Positions 59,380 through 64,000 of a DNA stretch of 64,000 nucleotides are shown here, in pieces; positions within the stretch are counted from its first letter, which is position 1; each line of letters begins with the position of its first letter. Source of the DNA: Geomonas paludis (GTDB lineage: Bacteria; Desulfobacterota; Desulfuromonadia; Geobacterales; Geobacteraceae). A model generated the notes under the pieces. The model worked only from the letters and a program-made list of their open reading frames with translations. It searched no databases and had not been told where the DNA came from. The stretch is from assembly GCF_014193585.1 (NCBI RefSeq), contig NZ_BLXY01000002.1, positions 186,001 to 250,000 of the forward strand, in the 5' to 3' direction. Position numbers and translations under genes: made by a program.

Positions 59380-62343
59380 TTAGTCGAGTTGTATGGTCTG
59401 GTCGGTAATCTCGGTGAAGCTCACGTCGTGACTGACCAGGAAGAGCTGGTCGTACCAGTGTTCGGTGACTTCCTCCTGGCCGACGTCGATGGCGCGGAAG
59501 GCCTTGGCCAGGTTCTCGCGCCGCTCGGCGTCGAGGTTCGAGGTGGGCTCGTCGAAGAAGGCGATGCGGGCGCCGATGGTTTGCAGCAGGGCCAGGCGCA
59601 GCGCCACGACGGCGCTCATCATCTGCCCTCCGGAGAGCTGGTCGTCGCTGCGCTCCCTCATGTTACCGTCCACCATGTCCTTGAGCACGATCTGGTAATT
59701 TTCGCCCCAGAGCAGTTCCTCGTCGGACTCGCTGATGCTGCGGTAAATGCGGTCGGCGCGGAAGCTGATCTCTTCGCGGAACCGCTCGGAAAGCTGGGCC
59801 GATACATTCTTGAAGACCTGGTTGCGCAGGAACTTGACCAGGTCGGCCTGCTCCTTCAGCTTCTCGATGGCCGCCAGTTTCTGCTCGATCTCGGCGGCGA
59901 CGGCGCGCAGCGCCGAGGTCTCCCCTTCCAGCCGCACCACCCCTTCGGCTATGGCGCCAATCTCGGATTTCAGCCTCGTAGCCGCCATCACCAGTTGCTC
60001 GCGATCGTTCTTCGCGGCCTCGTGCTGCTCAGGGCGATAATCGGCCACGAGCTTTGCCAGTTCGGCCTGCTTGGCGGCCAGTGTCGTGGCGAGCGCCTGC
60101 AGTCCACGTTGGTATTTCTCCAGCGTCTCCTGGTGCTTGCCCAGCTCTTCCGCCGCCTTCTGGTTGGCGATGTAGGTATCGCGCGCGGGCTGGAAACGAA
60201 CCAGCTCTTCCTCGGCGTCCTTCAGGCTCCGCTCCACATCGGCGAAAGCGGCGACTTCGGTTTTCCGCGCTCCCACCTCCGTGAGCAACGCGGCAAGCCG
60301 CGCGCCGTGTTGCGCCACAGACTGCTCGCGCAGGACAGCCTTTTTTTGCGCGTCGGCCATCTCGCGCTCCTTTTGTTCCAGCGCCTCCCCTCGTGCCGAC
60401 AGTTCGGCGAGCTTGCGTGCACATTCCTGGACCGGCTCGGCCGCCTGCTTCACACGCTCTTCCAGGGCCGTTTCCAGCTTGCTGATAACACCCTGCCAGG
60501 CATCCGTCGCCTGGGCCAGTGCGCTCCGGCGCTGCTGTGGTGCGGCCGCCAGTTCGACGTCGGCGCCGGACAATTCCGCAAGAGAAATCCCGGTAACACC
60601 GGCAGTTGCCAACCACTCTTCAAGCGGAGCACGAAGTGCTGGTGTGGCGATCTGGGCGTAGTTGCGGCTGAATTCTTCCTCCTGCCTGGTCCGCTCCAGC
60701 CCCGCCTTGGTCAACTCCAGGGCCACCTGCTCCACCCCTGCCAACTCACGAGCGGCCTGCTGCGCGGTGCTGACCTGTGCCGCTAGGTCAGCCGCCTTAC
60801 GGTCCAGGGCTGCTATCTCATCATCGAGGGCGGCGATGCGGGCATCGAAGAGATCTGCCGGGTCACCCCCCTGCAGGATCTGGCAGGGCTCCTGGAAGAA
60901 CGGGCAGGCCCCTGCCCCGATCTTGTCGCGCCCCTCGATCAGGGAATGCCTGCGCCCGGCGAGTTCGGACCGCTGCGTCTGGATCTGCTCCAGTTGAAGC
61001 TGGCGCGCCGCCAACTGTTCTGCCTCCGCCTTGAGCGGCGCAGCCCCCGCCAACACGCTCTCGCGTTCGCTGATCTGCCGGTCGATATCTTCGATCCGGC
61101 TCAGGGCGACGTTGAGGTACGGGAGCGTCGTCTCAAGGTTGTGCATGGGGAGCTTGCGGAAAAGAATCCGGCTCTGCTCCGCCGCAGCCAGTCCCTGGGC
61201 CGCCACGGTCTCGAGCTTTTTCTGCTCCGCCAGGGCCGTCGCCAGTGCGTCCTGGTCGCTCTTCAGGCGCGTGCGCTCCGCGTCCATCGTCGACCTGGCC
61301 AGTTCGAGTTCGCGGCTCTCCGCGTCCAACATCGCCTGAACGCTCCCCTGCTCCCGCTCCAGGTCGGCAAGCTTCTTTTCCAGTTGATGCTTCTGCTGTT
61401 GCTGCTCGCGCAGTTCTTTGAGCTTGGCCTCGGCCGCGTCGTATCCCTGCTTCCCCGCGGCCGACGCCGCGACCACCGCCGCCGCCTGACGCGATTGCTC
61501 GACCAGCAGTTGTTGGGTGGAGACGTAGTTCTTGCCGGATTCGACCCGCTCTTCCAGCCCCTGCACCTCCTGCTGGATGGCCTGGATCGCCTCCTTCTTC
61601 GACTCCAGCGTGGCCAACAAGGCCGTCGCATGCTCAAGCTCCGCGGTCTTCGTCGCCAGCTCGGTCCGCTTGGACTCGCCCTGCGCCCGTAGGAGCGCCA
61701 GCTCCTCTTCCTTGGCGGGGAGGACGGCAACCTGCTCCGACTTGCTATCCACCTCGGCCTGCAGCACGTCGACCTTTGCCTTAATGGTGCTGGTCAAAAC
61801 CTTTGTTTTGTCTTGTGTCTTGCGCCATGCATCGATGCCGAGGATCTCGTCAAAGGCATCCTGGCGCTTGGCGGGCTGCTTGATCACGAAGGGGCCGAGG
61901 AAGTCGTTCTGGAAGGGGCCGATCACCAGCTTGAACTGTTCCGACAGCGGCCGCCCGGCGGAGAGTCCGAGCAGTTGCGCGATACGCGCCTCGGTCTCCT
62001 CCATGTTGGCGTGTTCCTCGACTTCGAACTCGCCGCCGATCTCCCTGGCCAGGAGCCATTTGCCGGCAGCCCCCACGGTGCGCGTCACCCGGTACATCTC
62101 GCCCGGCGCGGGTTCGAAAACTACTGCGATCTCGCCGCGCTTGGCGCCGATGGTAAGGAAGCGTTCCGCATTGGAGACGAAATCCTTGGCGTCGACGCCG
62201 AAGAGGGCGTAGCCGATCGCCTCGAAGATGGTGCTCTTGCCCGAGCCGTTGGCGCCGGAAAGGACGTTGATCCCCGGGGAGAAGACCAGTTCCTTGTCGC
62301 GGTGCGACTTGATGTTCCTGAGGTGGACCGAGACTATGCGCAC
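59380..62343 (-). CDS. SbcC/Rad50-like ATPase
   Basis: 987 residues. N-terminal ATPase half with Walker A SGANGSGKSTIFEAIGYALF, long coiled coils (~170-480 and ~500-830), C-terminal signature QLSGGQMMSAVVALRLALL and Walker B ARIAFFDEPTSNLD. The hook between the coils contains CPFFQEPC (C480, C487), not the usual CxxC zinc hook. It works with the SbcD nuclease (62334-63599), whose stop overlaps its start, in DNA-end processing and hairpin cleavage. Confidence 0.92.
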   Translation of the reverse strand: MRIVSVHLRNIKSHRDKELVFSPGINVLSGANGSGKSTIFEAIGYALFGVDAKDFVSNAERFLTIGAKRGEIAVVFEPAPGEMYRVTRTVGAAGKWLLAREIGGEFEVEEHANMEETEARIAQLLGLSAGRPLSEQFKLVIGPFQNDFLGPFVIKQPAKRQDAFDEILGIDAWRKTQDKTKVLTSTIKAKVDVLQAEVDSKSEQVAVLPAKEEELALLRAQGESKRTELATKTAELEHATALLATLESKKEAIQAIQQEVQGLEERVESGKNYVSTQQLLVEQSRQAAAVVAASAAGKQGYDAAEAKLKELREQQQQKHQLEKKLADLEREQGSVQAMLDAESRELELARSTMDAERTRLKSDQDALATALAEQKKLETVAAQGLAAAEQSRILFRKLPMHNLETTLPYLNVALSRIEDIDRQISERESVLAGAAPLKAEAEQLAARQLQLEQIQTQRSELAGRRHSLIEGRDKIGAGACPFFQEPCQILQGGDPADLFDARIAALDDEIAALDRKAADLAAQVSTAQQAARELAGVEQVALELTKAGLERTRQEEEFSRNYAQIATPALRAPLEEWLATAGVTGISLAELSGADVELAAAPQQRRSALAQATDAWQGVISKLETALEERVKQAAEPVQECARKLAELSARGEALEQKEREMADAQKKAVLREQSVAQHGARLAALLTEVGARKTEVAAFADVERSLKDAEEELVRFQPARDTYIANQKAAEELGKHQETLEKYQRGLQALATTLAAKQAELAKLVADYRPEQHEAAKNDREQLVMAATRLKSEIGAIAEGVVRLEGETSALRAVAAEIEQKLAAIEKLKEQADLVKFLRNQVFKNVSAQLSERFREEISFRADRIYRSISESDEELLWGENYQIVLKDMVDGNMRERSDDQLSGGQMMSAVVALRLALLQTIGARIAFFDEPTSNLDAERRENLAKAFRAIDVGQEEVTEHWYDQLFLVSHDVSFTEITDQTIQLD

Positions 62344-63599
62344 TGGTCACCTCCCGAAGAGAGCAGACTTAAAAGCTCCTCGCCTTCCACGTCTCCCTTG
62401 AGCACCAGGTCCCGCAGCGCCAGGCTCAGGCGCGTCAATTCATCCACGCGCCCCTGGTAGTGGCTGTTGGCCCCGATCAGCTCGCCCAAGACGTCCCGCT
62501 CTATCTCAGCGAGGCTCTTCTTGACCTTCTCCTCCCCTCCCCCGCCGGCGACCAGGGAGAGGTGGTTCTTGATCTCCAGGTGCAACGGCTCGCAGATCTC
62601 GCACAGCGACGCGCGCAGACGGTCGCGGCTCAACTCGAAGGGGTGGAAACCAACCTTACCGGCCAGGCGCACTTCGACAAGCGGTGCCCGGTCATCCGCG
62701 CAACCGGCGAGCTTCTGCGCCATTTGAGCTTTGAACAGCTCCAGGGCGTCCGTTGCGTTGCCCGCCCCGTCCAGGTTGGCGGTGACCACCAGCATCGGCC
62801 GCGGCGTGGTGCGGCGGAATTCATGCTGAACCTTCCCGTCCTGATCCAGCGCGACCAGGTAGTACCCTTTGTCGTAGCGCTCCTCCCCGAAGTTGACGCA
62901 ATCGGGCGAGCCGGGGTTGAAGGCGTAGGGGCGACCGTCGGCATCGTTGACGATGTAGGGCTTATGCCCGTGGCCCAGAGCGACGTAATCGAAGCATGCC
63001 GCCAGGGGTTGCGCCTCTTCGGGCTTTATGTTGCCGATCTCGACCGGAGAATAGGTCCAGACACCGACGTGGAAGAGCAGGATGTTGCGCCTGGTGCTGA
63101 TGGCGTCGCAAATGCGGGGGACATGGTTGCCCGCCTGGGAGCCGATATAACCGAGGCCGTAGATGTTCACCCCTTTGACCTCGATGTGCCCGCCGCTCCC
63201 CTGCTCCGGGTCGAACGCGTCGAAGAGGTAGCCGCCATCGGCGCTCCTGGAGGGGCGCAGCAGGTAGATGTAGCCCAACTGCGAGAGCGCTTCCATCCAG
63301 GAGATGCTGTCGCGGCGGTGGATCCAGTCGTGGTTACCTTCCACGGCAAGGCAGGGGATGCCGGCATCCTTCAAGGGCTGCAGGATCTCGATGGTCTTGG
63401 CGAAGGTCCTGGGGAGAATCTGGCCGGTGTGGAACAGGTCGCCGCCGATGAGGACGAAGTCGACCTGCTCGCGCACGGCGTCGGTGACGATGGCGGCGAA
63501 GGTGGTGAAGAAGTCCTGGTAACGCTGGGCGTCACAGCCGGAGGCGCGGTAGGTCTTGCCGAGATGAACGTCGGAGGTGTGGATGAAGCGAACGGGCAT
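62334..63599 (-). CDS. SbcD/Mre11-like exonuclease subunit
   Basis: 421 residues from ATG 63599 (ggag upstream). Calcineurin-like phosphoesterase motifs: HTSDVHLGKT, IGGDLFHTGQ, EGNHDWIHR, HVGVWTY and GHGHKPY, which hold the two Mn ions. C-terminal region contacts SbcC. With the SbcC-like ATPase it forms the Mre11-Rad50-type complex. Its 3' end overlaps the ATPase gene by 10 bp. Confidence 0.93.
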   Translation of the reverse strand: MPVRFIHTSDVHLGKTYRASGCDAQRYQDFFTTFAAIVTDAVREQVDFVLIGGDLFHTGQILPRTFAKTIEILQPLKDAGIPCLAVEGNHDWIHRRDSISWMEALSQLGYIYLLRPSRSADGGYLFDAFDPEQGSGGHIEVKGVNIYGLGYIGSQAGNHVPRICDAISTRRNILLFHVGVWTYSPVEIGNIKPEEAQPLAACFDYVALGHGHKPYIVNDADGRPYAFNPGSPDCVNFGEERYDKGYYLVALDQDGKVQHEFRRTTPRPMLVVTANLDGAGNATDALELFKAQMAQKLAGCADDRAPLVEVRLAGKVGFHPFELSRDRLRASLCEICEPLHLEIKNHLSLVAGGGGEEKVKKSLAEIERDVLGELIGANSHYQGRVDELTRLSLALRDLVLKGDVEGEELLSLLSSGGDQCA

Positions 63600-63662
63600 G
63601 CATGCTCCGGGAAAAGTGAATTGCACAGGTATAACGCCGCCCGCGGGGGCAAGTCAAGCTCT

Positions 63663-64000
63663 CTAACCTGGCAACTTTTGACGAAGCTCGAAGTATCCCG
63701 GCCACGGGTCCTGCGATAGTGCCGCGAGGCGTTCAGGGATGTTGCGCAGGTTGAAGTAGGCGGGCCTTGCCCCGGCCACCATTTCCTCCCAGGTGATCGG
63801 CGTGGCGACCGGCGCACCGGGGCGGGCCCGCAGTGAATAAGGCTCCGCGGCGTTGGCGCCCCGGCCGTTGCGCATCCAGTCCAGGTAGATCCGCCCCCCT
63901 CTCTTCTCCTTGGCGAGTTGGGCGGTGAAACGGTCCGGGTACTTCGCCTCCATCTCCTTGGAAATCCGCTTGGAGAAGCCGGTCATCTCCGGCCAGGCGG
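63663..64000 (-). CDS. LigD-type DNA polymerase/primase domain, C-terminal part (cut by window edge)
   Basis: The frame is open to the window end and the protein continues beyond 64000. The visible ~112 residues (AWPEMTGFSKRISKEMEAKY, GGRIYLDWMRNGRGANAAEP, YSLRARPGAPVATPITWEEM) match the end of the AEP primase-polymerase domain of LigD (non-homologous end joining). It stops at 63663 without a ligase domain after it, so this could be a separate polymerase protein or a gene with the other domains upstream. Downstream neighbour is SbcD, a possible DNA-break repair cluster. Confidence 0.85.
   Translation of the reverse strand, partial: AWPEMTGFSKRISKEMEAKYPDRFTAQLAKEKRGGRIYLDWMRNGRGANAAEPYSLRARPGAPVATPITWEEMVAGARPAYFNLRNIPERLAALSQDPWPGYFELRQKLPG

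Overview
The window is one stretch of a GC-rich bacterial chromosome with dense, mostly operonic genes. The gene set points to the Desulfuromonadales/Geobacterales (Geobacter-like), although no marker gene proves the genus: a split pyruvate dehydrogenase locus next to an Aquifex-type aconitase, a selenocysteine formate dehydrogenase under a sigma-54 two-component system, pta/ackA, bacteriohemerythrin, an NtrC-type regulator, and a DHH-CBS tRNA nucleotidyltransferase. I see no rRNA, tRNA, CRISPR array, prophage or complete insertion sequence.

Layout. 1-3.3 kb: small accessory genes (DoxX end, DUF2007, FMN-binding protein, rhomboid protease, exported protein, thioesterase). 3.5-5.7 kb: a chemoreceptor convergent with a single-domain response regulator. 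5.9-15 kb: pyruvate dehydrogenase E2 and E1-beta, then an inserted opposite-strand block (small membrane protein, SecF without SecD, Kef-type antiporter), then E1-alpha overlapping aconitase. 15-18 kb: DUF488, an SRPBCC-DUF302 fusion, a short-chain dehydrogenase, hemerythrin, TatA. 18.4-33 kb: a molybdenum-enzyme region. The respiratory formate dehydrogenase operon (fdnG with in-frame UGA, iron-sulfur subunit, NrfD-type membrane subunit) and a FdhD-MobA fusion are divergent from a sigma-54 response regulator and sensor kinase; MOSC, moaA, moeA, moaC and mogA follow. moeA has a structured leader that looks like a Moco riboswitch with a terminator. 33-36 kb: pta, ackA, ferredoxin. 36-46 kb: gltX, yacG, argS, an ftsB-like gene, UDP-xylose precursor genes (ugd, uxs), rsmA, tsaD. 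46-59 kb: PhoH, a cysteine-desulfurase relative, DHH phosphoesterase, CCA enzyme, MEMO-family protein, scpAB, trpS, M50 protease, EamA transporter. 59-64 kb: SbcC/SbcD-like nuclease and the end of a LigD-type polymerase.

How the parts fit. FdnG needs Tat export, selenocysteine, molybdopterin guanine dinucleotide and FdhD sulfuration. TatA, FdhD-MobA and the moa/moe/mog genes are all nearby. A near-consensus -24/-12 promoter precedes fdnG, and a pair of TGTGAC repeats 20 bp apart lies between it and the divergent sigma-54 regulator, so local control of the operon is a reasonable inference.

The intergenic spaces carry at least three dispersed repeat families: five copies of a 110-116 bp GC-rich double palindrome, two loci with paired TTCAACG/CGTTGAA blocks, and three REP-like GGGACAGG elements. 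There are also short tandem repeats. No obviously new multigene system was found; the most noteworthy items are regulatory and repeat architecture, domain fusions, and a 56-codon Cys-rich gene overlapping argS.
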